40,219 nt of DNA from positions 1-40,219 of the forward strand of contig NZ_PQGG01000017.1 in the NCBI RefSeq assembly GCF_002915595.1, in the 5' to 3' direction. The DNA is from Zhongshania marina (GTDB taxonomy: Bacteria; Pseudomonadota; Gammaproteobacteria; Pseudomonadales; Spongiibacteraceae). The notes beneath the pieces are model-generated. The model was not told where the DNA came from and did no database searches. It saw only the letters and a list, made by a program, of their open reading frames with translations. The position numbers were made by a program, and so were the translations under genes. Shown in pieces: positions 1 through 8,573 of the stretch (its first letter is position 1; every line of letters begins with the position of its first letter).

Positions 1-20
1 ACCCGTGGTGCATTTAGGAA
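1..20. repeat. IS982 left terminal inverted repeat
   Basis: Positions 1-20 are the reverse complement of 953-972 except at one base (position 7, g against a). This end lies past the 3' end of the transposase gene. Confidence 0.9.
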
Positions 21-889
21 ATGACCACTTTCAGGTTGTTTAATTTATTCCCTTCACGTTGGTTGAACCATTGAATTAATGTGAGGGACGCTATCTTTGT
101 CACAATTCTGCGCGAAATACCCTTGAACGATTTTGCATAATTCCGCCGTATCATGAACTGGTCACAAAGTTGTGAAAACAATGTTTCGATCCGCTTTCTG
201 GCTTTACGATATTTAGCCGGAAAGTCTCTAAACTCTTTCTGGTTCTTTCGCATCGGTGTTTGCAAATTGATACAACTTGATGAAAATAAATCTGTTTGCC
301 AAACTCTGCTCAAATACCCTTTATCGCCAATCAAAACACAATTGTTTAACTGGCCTTCAATATCGTTTAGGTAATGGATGTCATGAACCGAAGCCTTTGA
401 TATATCGTACATTTTTAACACGCCACTCGGTGAGCAAACCGCGTGTAACTTATAGCCAAAGTAGCGCATATTTTGTGCTGCACAAAAACCAAAATCTGGC
501 GAGCTAGATTCAAATTCTTGGCAAATTTTACTGCGATTAGATCGACTCATTTTACACACTTCCAATGGCATGCTATCGACAATATTTATATCGTTATCAA
601 CATCTAATCGCGTGACAATAGCGCTTCTGATTTCTTCTAATTTAAAACTCAACCTTCGCGCTCTTCTGTTATAAACGGAGCGCTCAATTTTCCCATTGAT
701 GCACGCAGGCAGCTGTTTGAACAAAAAGTGTTCTGAATCAATGCCCAGTGTTTCAGCTGCAAGACTGAGCGCGAGTAGCTCCTTATCGCTTAGCTTAGGT
801 GTTCTGATTTGATTCAAAAAATTATCGGCTGGCTCAATTTCGTGCAAAAGAGACAGAATTTTGCTATAAACGCTGTGTAAGTTACTCAT
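14..889 (-). CDS. IS982-family transposase
   Basis: This is a DDE transposase of 291 residues, the usual length for IS982. The probable catalytic triad is visible: an Asp in IVDSMPLEVCK (about residue 105), an Asp in LIGDKGYLS (about residue 188), and a Glu in KRIETLFSQL (about residue 237). The basic C-terminal segment RRNYAKSFKGISRR is typical of the family. The ATG start at 889 lies inside the element, 64 bp from the right repeat. The gene has no stop or frameshift and ends 6 bp inside the left inverted repeat, so it looks functional. Assignment to IS982 rests on the motifs and the ACCC ends. Confidence 0.93.
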   Translation of the reverse strand: MSNLHSVYSKILSLLHEIEPADNFLNQIRTPKLSDKELLALSLAAETLGIDSEHFLFKQLPACINGKIERSVYNRRARRLSFKLEEIRSAIVTRLDVDNDINIVDSMPLEVCKMSRSNRSKICQEFESSSPDFGFCAAQNMRYFGYKLHAVCSPSGVLKMYDISKASVHDIHYLNDIEGQLNNCVLIGDKGYLSRVWQTDLFSSSCINLQTPMRKNQKEFRDFPAKYRKARKRIETLFSQLCDQFMIRRNYAKSFKGISRRIVTKIASLTLIQWFNQREGNKLNNLKVVIS

Positions 890-952
890 CTCGTTACCAT
901 TTTTCTCGTAAACTAATGATAACCTCTTTATGAGGGTGAGTAACTTACCTCC

Positions 953-972
953 TTCCTAAATGCACTACGGGT
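953..972. repeat. IS982 right terminal inverted repeat
   Basis: This is the partner of the repeat at 1-20. It lies upstream of the transposase start at 889, so the transposase promoter should fall between 890 and 972. Chromosomal sequence resumes at 973. Confidence 0.9.
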
Positions 973-986
973 ATGTCTAAATTCGT

Positions 987-1637
987 TTATGCGCTGTGTT
1001 CGCGAAATAACCACGGCGATTTAGTCTGCCACTTAGCTTCGAACTTACGAATATCGTCGGCATCCTGCAAGGTCAAACCGATGTCGTCAAGCCCATTTAG
1101 CAAGCAGTGCTTACGGAAGCTATCCACCTCAAAACTGATGGATTCTCCGGCAGGAGTTATAACGCTCTGCGCGCTAAGATCGACTTTCAATGTATAGCCT
1201 TCCTCCGCATACATAGCGGTAAACAATTCGTCTACTTTTGCAGCGGGCAAAACGATAGGTAATACACCATTCTTAAAGCAGTTATTAAAGAAAATATCCG
1301 CAAAGCTAGGGGCTATTACACAGCGAAAGCCATAATCCTCAAGCGCCCAAGGAGCGTGTTCACGACTTGAACCACAGCCAAAATTCTCCCGCGCAATAAG
1401 AATGGATGCACCTTTATAGCGTGGAAAATTCAGAGGGAACTCTGGATTTAGCGGCCGCGCAGAACAGTCTTGTCCCGGCTGACCCTCATCCAAATAACGC
1501 AGCTCGTCAAACAAATTGGGGCCGAAGCCACTGCGCTTTATCGACTTCAAAAATTGCTTTGGAATAATCATATCGGTATCAACATTGGCGCGATCCATTG
1601 GTGCCACGATACCGTCAAGAACTGTAAATGCTTTCAT
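987..1637 (-). CDS. leuD: 3-isopropylmalate dehydratase small subunit
   Basis: Small (swivel-domain) subunit of isopropylmalate isomerase, which with LeuC converts 2-isopropylmalate to 3-isopropylmalate in leucine synthesis. The 216-residue protein starts [22 protein letters not shown], the standard LeuD N-terminus, and carries the conserved [14 protein letters not shown] motif at about residues 80-93. Two adjacent ATGs exist (1640 and 1637). The second is chosen because it is 6 nt from an AGGAG site at 1644-1648, while the first is only 3 nt away. The gene follows leuC by about 10 bp, so the two should be cotranscribed and translationally coupled. An IS982 element begins 14 bp after the stop and may separate it from a downstream leuB. 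Confidence 0.96.
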   Translation of the reverse strand: MKAFTVLDGIVAPMDRANVDTDMIIPKQFLKSIKRSGFGPNLFDELRYLDEGQPGQDCSARPLNPEFPLNFPRYKGASILIARENFGCGSSREHAPWALEDYGFRCVIAPSFADIFFNNCFKNGVLPIVLPAAKVDELFTAMYAEEGYTLKVDLSAQSVITPAGESISFEVDSFRKHCLLNGLDDIGLTLQDADDIRKFEAKWQTKSPWLFREHSA

Positions 1638-1647
1638 CATAGACTCC

Positions 1648-3069
1648 TTAGATCCAATCACGCACGTCAACAAAATGACCGGCAATGGCCGCCGCCGCTG
1701 CCATCGCAGGACTCACCAAATGCGTGCGCCCACCAAAGCCCTGGCGGCCTTCAAAATTACGGTTCGATGTTGATGCGCAGTGCTCCCCCGCACCAAGCTT
1801 GTCGGCATTCATCGCCAAACACATGGAGCAGCCAGGCTCACGCCACAGCAAACCAGCCTCGAGGAATATTTTATCTAAGCCTTCTGCTTCAGCCTGCTTT
1901 TTAACCAATCCAGAGCCAGGTACAACCATCGCCTCTTTAACATTGGCAGCCACTTTTTTGCCGCGAACAACCGCCGCAGCGTCACGCAAATCTTCAATCC
2001 GCGAGTTGGTGCAAGAACCAATAAACACGCGGTCGAGTTTAATATCGGTAATCGCCTGACCTGCCGTCAACCCCATATACTGCAATGCGCGCTCACAGCC
2101 ACTGCGCTGTGCCGGATCACTATAATCGGCTGGGCTAGGCACCACGCCACTTACCGGCAAAACCATTTCTGGACTCGTGCCCCAGGTCACTTGTGGCAAA
2201 ATATCGGCACCGTTAAGCACCACGGTTTTATCAAATACCGCATCGTCGTCGCTGTGCAGAGTATTCCAGTACTCCAGCGCCAAATCCCATTCCGCGTCAT
2301 TTGGTGCAAATGGACGACCTTTAACGTAATCGATAGTGCGCTCATCAACCGCCACCATACCGACACGAGCACCGCCCTCGATAGCCATATTACAAATGGT
2401 CATGCGGCCTTCCATCGACAGATTGCGTATAACATCACCGCCAAACTCAATGGCATAGCCAGTGCCGCCCGCCGTGCCTATTTTGCCGATAATCGCCAAC
2501 ACTACATCTTTTGCCGTTACACCAGCGCCGAGTTCACCATCCACTCGCACCAGCATATTCTTACTCTTCTTTTGAATAAGGCATTGGGTGGCAAGCACGT
2601 GCTCAACTTCTGAGGTGCCAATACCGTGAGCCAATGCCCCCAATGCACCGTGAGTCGCTGTGTGTGAGTCGCCACAGACCACAGTCATACCTGGCAGGGT
2701 TGCGCCCTGCTCTGGCCCGACGACATGCACGATACCCTGACGCACATCGTTGATTGAGAATTCAGTGATGCCAAATTCATCGCAGTTTTCATCTAGAGTG
2801 CGCACTTGAATTCGCGACACCTCATCGGCAATCGCCTCAACACCGCCGCTGCGCTCAACAAGCTCGGTAGGTACGTTGTGGTCAGGGGTTGCGATATTCG
2901 CCCCAACCCGCCAAGGCTGGCGACCGGCCATACGAAGCCCTTCAAATGCCTGTGGCGAGGTGACTTCATGCACTAAGTGACGGTCGATATAAAGCAAGGC
3001 GGTGCCGTCATCCCGTTCTTTTACCAGATGTGCATTCCACAGTTTGTCGTAAAGCGTTTGTCCAGCCAT
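1648..3069 (-). CDS. leuC: 3-isopropylmalate dehydratase large subunit
   Basis: Large catalytic subunit of isopropylmalate isomerase, an aconitase-family enzyme with a [4Fe-4S] cluster. The N-terminus [16 protein letters not shown], the [14 protein letters not shown] motif, and the cluster-cysteine motifs GSCTNSR and [11 protein letters not shown] are all present. Length is 473 residues, as expected. A start 15 bp upstream (3084, MGQKI) is also open and has an AGGA 4 nt before it. The Met at 3069 is preferred because it matches the family N-terminus. It is the first gene of leuCD and diverges from a LysR regulator. The region between holds a dyad that may be that regulator's operator. Confidence 0.96.
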   Translation of the reverse strand: MAGQTLYDKLWNAHLVKERDDGTALLYIDRHLVHEVTSPQAFEGLRMAGRQPWRVGANIATPDHNVPTELVERSGGVEAIADEVSRIQVRTLDENCDEFGITEFSINDVRQGIVHVVGPEQGATLPGMTVVCGDSHTATHGALGALAHGIGTSEVEHVLATQCLIQKKSKNMLVRVDGELGAGVTAKDVVLAIIGKIGTAGGTGYAIEFGGDVIRNLSMEGRMTICNMAIEGGARVGMVAVDERTIDYVKGRPFAPNDAEWDLALEYWNTLHSDDDAVFDKTVVLNGADILPQVTWGTSPEMVLPVSGVVPSPADYSDPAQRSGCERALQYMGLTAGQAITDIKLDRVFIGSCTNSRIEDLRDAAAVVRGKKVAANVKEAMVVPGSGLVKKQAEAEGLDKIFLEAGLLWREPGCSMCLAMNADKLGAGEHCASTSNRNFEGRQGFGGRTHLVSPAMAAAAAIAGHFVDVRDWI

Positions 3070-3217
3070 AATCTTCTGCCCCATTTCGTCCTACGCTTCA
3101 TGAAGTAAGCGTATTTGCCAAGTCTGCGATAGCGAAGCAATGCCTGCATCACTTATCAGAACCGCAATACTACGCAGCACCATCAAATAACACAAATTCA
3201 TATTTTTCATTATTTGC

Positions 3218-3232
3218 ATTCTATTATGGAAT
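3218..3232. promoter_or_regulatory. Candidate LysR-type operator between leuC and the regulator
   Basis: The interval has an imperfect dyad with arms ATTC and GAAT separated by 7 bp, a LysR-type T-N11-A layout. It lies 18 bp before the LysR start and about 150 bp before leuC. Position and symmetry suggest autoregulation and control of leuCD. Binding is inferred. Confidence 0.4.
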
Positions 3233-3249
3233 AGTAATACTCTTACGAC

Positions 3250-4134
3250 ATGGATACCGATTCTCTCAAAGCCTTTCTCGCGGTTGCCGATCAGCAATCA
3301 TTTTCGCTAGCGGCAGAGCAGCTATACCTCACCCAACCAGCAGTGAGTAAACGCGTCGCGGCCTTAGAAGCACAATTGAACTGTAAATTATTTGATCGAA
3401 TCGGCCGCAAAGTGCACCTCACTGAAGCCGGTCAAGCCCTACTCCCGCAAAGCCGGCGAATATTGCAGGACTTAAAAGAAGCCGTGCGCAGCATCCATGA
3501 TTTGCGCGGCCACGTCAGTGGGCGTTTATCGATGGGGATAAGCCATCACATTGGCCTTCACCGCCTTCCGCCAATACTGCGCAAATACAGCCAACTCTAT
3601 CCCGAGGTTAAGCTAGACATCGACTTTATGGACTCAGAACAGGCCCACCAGTTAATTCTGCACGGAGAGATGGACCTGGCTGTGATTACCCTGTCGCCAA
3701 CCGGTGAGCAGCAATTACAATCAATGCCAATTTGGGAGGACCCCCTCGCTGTTACGGTTGCCCACGATCACCCTCTGGCAAAGTACGCCAAAGTGAACGC
3801 CGAAATGCTTAGCCAGCACACCGCTCTACCGCCGGGGCTCAACACCTATACCGGCCAAATTATTAAAGAGTTATTTGATAAGCGCGGTTTAAACATGAAT
3901 ATCGGCATGTCTACCAACTACCTAGAAACCATTAAAGTAATGGTCAGTATCGGTCTTGGCTGGAGCATACTGCCATTAACCTTGCTTGATGACAGCGTGG
4001 TAGCACTTCAGTGGGAAGGACAAGAACTTAGCCGCACCCTGGGCTGCGTACATCACCGCAATCGCAGCCTATCCAACGCCGCAGAAGCATTTATCGAATT
4101 ACTCAGAGACGCTAGCGATGAAAGCCAGGCTTAG
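3250..4134 (+). CDS. LysR-family regulator divergent from leuCD
   Basis: LysR-type transcriptional regulator of 294 residues. The N-terminal winged helix-turn-helix (about 1-60) is clear: LKAFLAVADQQSFSLAAEQLYLTQPAVSKRVAALEAQLNCKLFDR. The rest is the two-lobed effector-binding domain, starting near GRLSMGISHHIGLHRLPPIL. Divergent placement from leuC suggests it senses a leucine-pathway intermediate and controls leuCD, as is common in pseudomonads and burkholderias, but the effector cannot be read from sequence. Its stop codon overlaps the stop codon of the convergent mocA-like gene (TTAG at 4131-4134). Confidence 0.9.
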   Translation: MDTDSLKAFLAVADQQSFSLAAEQLYLTQPAVSKRVAALEAQLNCKLFDRIGRKVHLTEAGQALLPQSRRILQDLKEAVRSIHDLRGHVSGRLSMGISHHIGLHRLPPILRKYSQLYPEVKLDIDFMDSEQAHQLILHGEMDLAVITLSPTGEQQLQSMPIWEDPLAVTVAHDHPLAKYAKVNAEMLSQHTALPPGLNTYTGQIIKELFDKRGLNMNIGMSTNYLETIKVMVSIGLGWSILPLTLLDDSVVALQWEGQELSRTLGCVHHRNRSLSNAAEAFIELLRDASDESQA

Positions 4135-4721
4135 CGCAAGGTAGGTCGCAATTTGCTTAGCACGGCGCGCATTTCTTCAGGAGTGTCTGCATCGCGGTAA
4201 ATTCCTTCATCTTGGACTTCGACGATATCAACACTTTCGTGGTGATTAGCAATTACCGATCGCGCTCCTTCATCCCCTGTTAATTCACGTAATAAAGGCC
4301 AAAACTGCCTTCCAAAGGCAACTGGATGCCCGCGTCGACCTTCGCATTCTGGAACAATTATGCGATTTGGCGCAGCGCTGGCGGCCACTCGGCGAAGAGA
4401 CTCTATTCTGAGTAAGGGTAGATCCGCAGGCATAATCAATAGAGATTCCGCCGCAGACCGCTTTGCAAATACGCTCACTGCATCGGCAATACTCGCCCCC
4501 ATTCCTTGCTCGGCATTCGGCGCAACAATACATGGCGCATCAATTTTATCGGCGATCATGTCTTTGGCATTGATCACCACTGAAACATCTAGCCCCGTTT
4601 TTTTAGCGCGACGCACCAAGGCGTTAATCAGTACACCACCGTGGGGCAAAACCGTAAAACGCTTGTCACTATCGCCAAAACGGCGGCTTTTACCGGCAGC
4701 CAAAATAATAATCGGCAACAT
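4131..4721 (-). CDS. MocA-like molybdenum cofactor nucleotidyltransferase
   Basis: NTP-transferase of the MobA/MocA type, predicted to transfer CMP or GMP to molybdopterin. The N-terminal nucleotide-binding signature IILAAGKSRRFGDSDKR is present, followed by NAEQGMGASIADAV and MPADLPLL, where the Asp is the usual metal ligand; RRGHPVAFG and DADTPEE are also typical. Length is 196 residues from the ATG at 4721, which follows the xdhC stop by one base (TAAATG). An earlier ATG at 4739 lies inside xdhC. Pairing with xdhC supports a role in cofactor maturation for a xanthine dehydrogenase-family enzyme. Whether CTP or GTP is used is not resolved. Confidence 0.85.
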   Translation of the reverse strand: MLPIIILAAGKSRRFGDSDKRFTVLPHGGVLINALVRRAKKTGLDVSVVINAKDMIADKIDAPCIVAPNAEQGMGASIADAVSVFAKRSAAESLLIMPADLPLLRIESLRRVAASAAPNRIIVPECEGRRGHPVAFGRQFWPLLRELTGDEGARSVIANHHESVDIVEVQDEGIYRDADTPEEMRAVLSKLRPTLR

Positions 4722-4722
4722 T

Positions 4723-5700
4723 TTATACGTCACCAACATCTACTTTTTTCAGCGATACTGACCGCAGCTGTGTGAGCTGCGCCATAATCGCCACGGCAAT
4801 TTCCATCGCTGACTTACTACCAATCGCTAAACCTACCGGTGCATGTAGACGATCAATTTGTTCATCACTGATATCCAACTGCTTTAACCGCGCTCGGCGT
4901 TTTGTCGAGGTTCTCTCAGAACCCAGCGCGCCAACGTAAAACAAGGGCTCGGTAAGCGCCTGCATCAAGGCCATATCATCTATTCGAGGGTCATGGGTCA
5001 GAGTGATTACTGCGGTATAAGGATCAGCAAATTCGCTCACTGCCTCATCGGGCATTGAGCTGTTTAATTCCGCACCGCTTACCGACCACTGCTCCCGACG
5101 ATCTTCTCGAGGATCACAGACCACCACCCGATAATCCATTGCCAGCGCTATCTCTGAAATACATCGCGCCAACTCATTCGCACCAATCAGTAATAATCGA
5201 TACCTAGGGCCAAAATCCTGAATGAGTACATCTTCACGTATAACGAGAGGCTCGCAGCGAAATACATCCTCAAGCTGCCACTGACCAGAGCGCAGATCAA
5301 CGCGCCGACGTTTGGCTAAACGAGTATCTAAAGCCTCACACAGTTCGTTTAATAAAGAACAAAACTCAGCGGAGGCCATTAAGGGTTCGAGCAAGATCTG
5401 CATTCGCCCGCCACAGGGCAAGCCAAAACGTTCGTTTTCTTCGGCACTAACACCGTATTCCAATATTTCTGGCTGCAATGTTGCTAATTCGCCACGCTGC
5501 AATTTTTCGAGCAATTCGTCTTCTATACAACCGCCGGACAGCGACCCAGTCACAGCACCATTGCCGCTCAACAATAACATCGACCCCAAGGGACGTGGCG
5601 AGGCGCCAAAGGTTTTTACCACAGTACACAGCCATCCGTGCCCTCCATTCTTAAGAAGGTCAAGTGCACCAGCAAGCACGATTTGTTCAATACTCTTCAC
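4723..5700 (-). CDS. XdhC/CoxI-family molybdoenzyme maturation protein
   Basis: This family binds molybdenum cofactor and assists its sulfuration and insertion into xanthine dehydrogenase-type enzymes. The 325-residue protein has the XdhC N-terminal domain with GSLSGGCIEDELL (about residues 52-64) and FGLPCGG (about 91-97). Its C-terminal Rossmann-like domain includes YRLLLIGANELARCISEIALAMDYRVVVCDPR and FYVGALGSERT. The start is GTG at 5700 with only a weak ribosome site. It forms a two-gene unit with the mocA-like gene. No molybdenum hydroxylase structural gene lies within the window, so the client is elsewhere or absent. Confidence 0.88.
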   Translation of the reverse strand: MKSIEQIVLAGALDLLKNGGHGWLCTVVKTFGASPRPLGSMLLLSGNGAVTGSLSGGCIEDELLEKLQRGELATLQPEILEYGVSAEENERFGLPCGGRMQILLEPLMASAEFCSLLNELCEALDTRLAKRRRVDLRSGQWQLEDVFRCEPLVIREDVLIQDFGPRYRLLLIGANELARCISEIALAMDYRVVVCDPREDRREQWSVSGAELNSSMPDEAVSEFADPYTAVITLTHDPRIDDMALMQALTEPLFYVGALGSERTSTKRRARLKQLDISDEQIDRLHAPVGLAIGSKSAMEIAVAIMAQLTQLRSVSLKKVDVGDV

Positions 5701-5730
5701 TATTTAAGTCACTCAGCGTAAATACGTGGC

Positions 5731-5756
5731 AAAAAAAACGCCGCAGATGCGGCGTT
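5731..5756 (-). terminator. Rho-independent terminator of the first TonB receptor gene
   Basis: An 8-bp GC-rich hairpin (5737-5744 pairing with 5749-5756, 4-nt loop) is followed on the minus strand by a run of eight T. It lies just after the receptor stop codon at 5781 and before xdhC, so it separates the two transcripts. Confidence 0.85.
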
Positions 5757-5780
5757 AGTAAATTACCTTAAATCGCTTTA

Positions 5781-8300
5781 TTAATACCAGCGATACGTCG
5801 CTTGAATTGCGTAGGTGCGTGGCGTTTCAATGAAACCGTAATGACCGGTACTGCCAAAGATACTGCTAGATAGCGGCGTATCATTGGAGTAAGAGATTAC
5901 TGTTTCATCAGTTAAGTTTTTAACTAAGAACGCGGCCTCCCAACCCTTGGTCACGTCACCGAGTGACAAGCGCACATTGCTCTTAACATAGGCGTCTTGC
6001 TCCTGGCTTGGATCAAGGTTTTGCGAAGAGTTATAAGAACCGGTAAACACGAAGTCTACACCACCTCTAAACTCAATATCTTTGTTTACCATAGTGCTGT
6101 ACACAAAGGTTAGGTTACCGGAGTAATCCGCAACGTATTGATTAGATTTTCCTTTGTAATCGCAGTAATCAGTTCCGCTAACATTAAAATCAGGTGTTTG
6201 ACCTTGGTAACACTGACCATTGGCGAAGTCGGTAAACTCGAAGTCCAAGAAGGCCAAGGCGCCTGTCATCATCAAGTTCTCAGTCAGCGCCATCCGGCCG
6301 TCAAGCTCTAAGCCCATGGTTGTTGCCGCGCCGGCATTACCAACGTTAAAACCTAGAGTACCATCAAAAATACTCACCTGAAGATCATCATACTTTGTAT
6401 AAAAGGCTGCGATATTCAGCTCTGCCGCACCGTCTAACAAAGTCGTTTTTGCACCAGCTTCGAAGCTAGTCGCCTGCTCTTCTTCATACTCAAAGCTACC
6501 AACAATAATTGGCGCACTATCTGGAGAGGTTATATTTTGAATTGGACGTACCGGATTAGCCTCAGGAGATGCATTCGAACGCGCATCATAACCGCCCGAT
6601 TTATAACCACGACTTAATGTTGTATACAACATAACATCGTCGCTCCAATCGTATTGCAGATTGATCGACGGCGCGAAATTACCCTCGGAACGTGAGCCTT
6701 TTAAATCATGACGTTCAGCGGAGAAATTCTTTGCTACAACAGTATCAACTTCGCCGACTGGTCGGATCGCACCCGTGCTCAAGTCACTTAACTCCAATTT
6801 ACGAGAGCCATCTTTCTCCTCGTAGGAGTAGCGAACTCCGAAAGTCGCACGGAATAAATCAGTGATATTCCAAGTTGTCTGCAAGAATACCGAGAACAAT
6901 TCCGTGTCGGAGCTAAAGTTACGTGGTGTGCCTAAGTTCCTAATCTCGTCACCGGCATCACCGATACCACCCAAACCTAGCCCCAACAAGCCCCCTGTTA
7001 AGTCAAATGGAGGCGCTTCGCCGTTTGCTCCACCTTTCTGAAGGTCATCTGCGTTAAGTAGGTCCGGAAGTATGTCACTAGAGACCTGGATACTATCAAA
7101 GAAATCTAACTCACTTTTTTGATAGAAGCCGCCACCTATAAATTCAAATGTTTCTCCTATGGGGGAAACCCAGCGGAACTCCTGACTAAACTGACTGTAC
7201 TCTTCCTCTGCTGCTACAGCAAAAATCGGCGCGCCAGTAAAATCACAATCGCACAATTCGTCAGTTTCATACCCCAAAATACCGGTTATAAAAGTAAATT
7301 GATGATCTCCCCAAGCATAATCGACATTCAAAGTAATATTGTGAGTATCGTTATAGCTATAGTCACCATTAGATGAACGTTTGAAATCTTGATAGTTATT
7401 TAATACTGAAGAATCTGCGTCCACAGTTGCCAATGTAATCGGGCCAACACCAATCACGGTGTTATCCAATATTTGCCCATAAGTCTTACCGGTGAACTGG
7501 CTAGTTGTTGACGTTGATGGCTGGTCATTAATAATCTCTATTTGACGCCCATTAACATCAAACTTACCGAGTTCCATTTTCAATGACGCAGATAAATCTG
7601 GCGTTGCATCCCAATCTACAATCAAACGAATAGTTTGCTCATCGCGCTGGGGCTCATCACGATTCAATGTGAGGTTTTCAATATGGCCATCAATTTCGCG
7701 TTTTCTAATCGCCAAACGCGCACCGAACTCATCATTTATTGGCCCTGACACCATAAAGTCGAGAACACGCTCGTTAGTTTCTACCTCGTAAGTGCCAGAA
7801 ACCAGCCCTTCAAACTCTTGTCCTGGGCGTGCAGAAATTAAGCTTAGGGCACCAGCGATACTGTTTTTACCGAAAAGAATGTTTTGCGGGCCACGCAATA
7901 CTTCTACACGCTCTAAATCAAGAAATGGTGCCCGCGTTAATTGCGCACGTCCGTAGCTAACGCCGTCAAAATACATACCCACAGATTGTTCAAAACCTGG
8001 GTTAATACCAGAGCCAATACCGCGAATATAAATATTGGTACCAATACCCGTCTCAGACATTGTTAGGTTAGGTACATAGGCTTGCAGGTCTTCCACCTTG
8101 CTAATACCTGCTTCCATCATTTTCTCGCCAGACACGGCATTAACGGAAACCGGAACATCTTGTAAACTTTCCGCCCTTATCGTGGCGGTAACAATCACCT
8201 CCTCAAGTACAGGAGCGGCGACCGAGTATGAGGAACACAGCACAATAGCAGTAGCAATTGCGGAACGACGAAAACCAAAATCAGGACTTTTCAAGGTCAT
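5781..8300 (-). CDS. TonB-dependent outer-membrane receptor (copy 1)
   Basis: Outer-membrane 22-stranded barrel receptor of 839 residues, energised by TonB-ExbBD. An N-terminal signal peptide (about 1-28, ending SVAA) is followed by a TonB box (EEVIVTATI). The plug domain includes VPVSVNAVSGEKM, NIYIRGIGSG and RVEVLRGPQNILFGKNSIAGALSLIS. The protein ends with an aromatic residue (YRWY), typical of barrel proteins. There is no N-terminal signalling domain. ATG 8300 has a GGAGG site 4 nt upstream. It is a close paralogue of the next gene, sharing almost the entire plug and the CDCDFTGAP and CYQGQT...YCDYKG cysteine segments. The substrate is not evident; siderophore, polymer and hydrophobic ligands are all possible. 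Confidence 0.95.
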   Translation of the reverse strand: MTLKSPDFGFRRSAIATAIVLCSSYSVAAPVLEEVIVTATIRAESLQDVPVSVNAVSGEKMMEAGISKVEDLQAYVPNLTMSETGIGTNIYIRGIGSGINPGFEQSVGMYFDGVSYGRAQLTRAPFLDLERVEVLRGPQNILFGKNSIAGALSLISARPGQEFEGLVSGTYEVETNERVLDFMVSGPINDEFGARLAIRKREIDGHIENLTLNRDEPQRDEQTIRLIVDWDATPDLSASLKMELGKFDVNGRQIEIINDQPSTSTTSQFTGKTYGQILDNTVIGVGPITLATVDADSSVLNNYQDFKRSSNGDYSYNDTHNITLNVDYAWGDHQFTFITGILGYETDELCDCDFTGAPIFAVAAEEEYSQFSQEFRWVSPIGETFEFIGGGFYQKSELDFFDSIQVSSDILPDLLNADDLQKGGANGEAPPFDLTGGLLGLGLGGIGDAGDEIRNLGTPRNFSSDTELFSVFLQTTWNITDLFRATFGVRYSYEEKDGSRKLELSDLSTGAIRPVGEVDTVVAKNFSAERHDLKGSRSEGNFAPSINLQYDWSDDVMLYTTLSRGYKSGGYDARSNASPEANPVRPIQNITSPDSAPIIVGSFEYEEEQATSFEAGAKTTLLDGAAELNIAAFYTKYDDLQVSIFDGTLGFNVGNAGAATTMGLELDGRMALTENLMMTGALAFLDFEFTDFANGQCYQGQTPDFNVSGTDYCDYKGKSNQYVADYSGNLTFVYSTMVNKDIEFRGGVDFVFTGSYNSSQNLDPSQEQDAYVKSNVRLSLGDVTKGWEAAFLVKNLTDETVISYSNDTPLSSSIFGSTGHYGFIETPRTYAIQATYRWY

Positions 8301-8503
8301 GAGACCTCCAGGTGCGATAGTTTTATATTTATAGTGCTACCGATAGCCAAGCGCTACTCAGCAGCCTAATCTCAAAATAGCTTACATTTTAGATATAAGC
8401 CAAGATGTATGCAATGAAAACATAACTCATTTTGAGGCATAGTTCAACGACTTAGCACTTTTTATCAATTAAGACTCTTTAATAATCAACAACAGGTACA
8501 GAC

Positions 8504-8532
8504 AAAAAAAGAGCGCGATTCACATCGCGCTC
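8504..8532 (-). terminator. Rho-independent terminator of the second TonB receptor gene
   Basis: A perfect 9-bp hairpin (8511-8519 with 8524-8532, 4-nt loop) is followed on the minus strand by seven T. It sits 41 bp after the stop codon of copy 2. The remaining 8301-8503 interval should hold the promoter of copy 1. It contains a widely spaced 8-bp inverted repeat (8371-8378 and 8429-8436) but no clear known operator. Confidence 0.85.
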
Positions 8533-8573
8533 CTTAATCCTACGAGCAAAGCTATTCCACTGCTTTTACATGA

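Larger units (their letters stand above)
1..972 (-). mobile_element. IS982-family insertion sequence, complete
   Basis: The element is bounded by near-perfect 20-bp terminal inverted repeats at 1-20 and 953-972 (one mismatch) that start with ACCC, as IS982 elements do. It carries a single transposase gene that nearly fills it, and its length of about 0.97 kb is normal for the family. The window begins exactly at the left end, so the left target-site duplicate cannot be seen. The right end lies 14 bp beyond the leuD stop codon, and the transposase reads in the same direction as leuCD. The open frame and intact ends suggest a potentially active copy. Confidence 0.93.

Noticed and set aside
1470-2613. 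Several plus-strand frames of 85-144 residues across leuCD
   Set aside because: They are antisense shadows of the well-supported leuC and leuD genes and show no domain or ribosome site.
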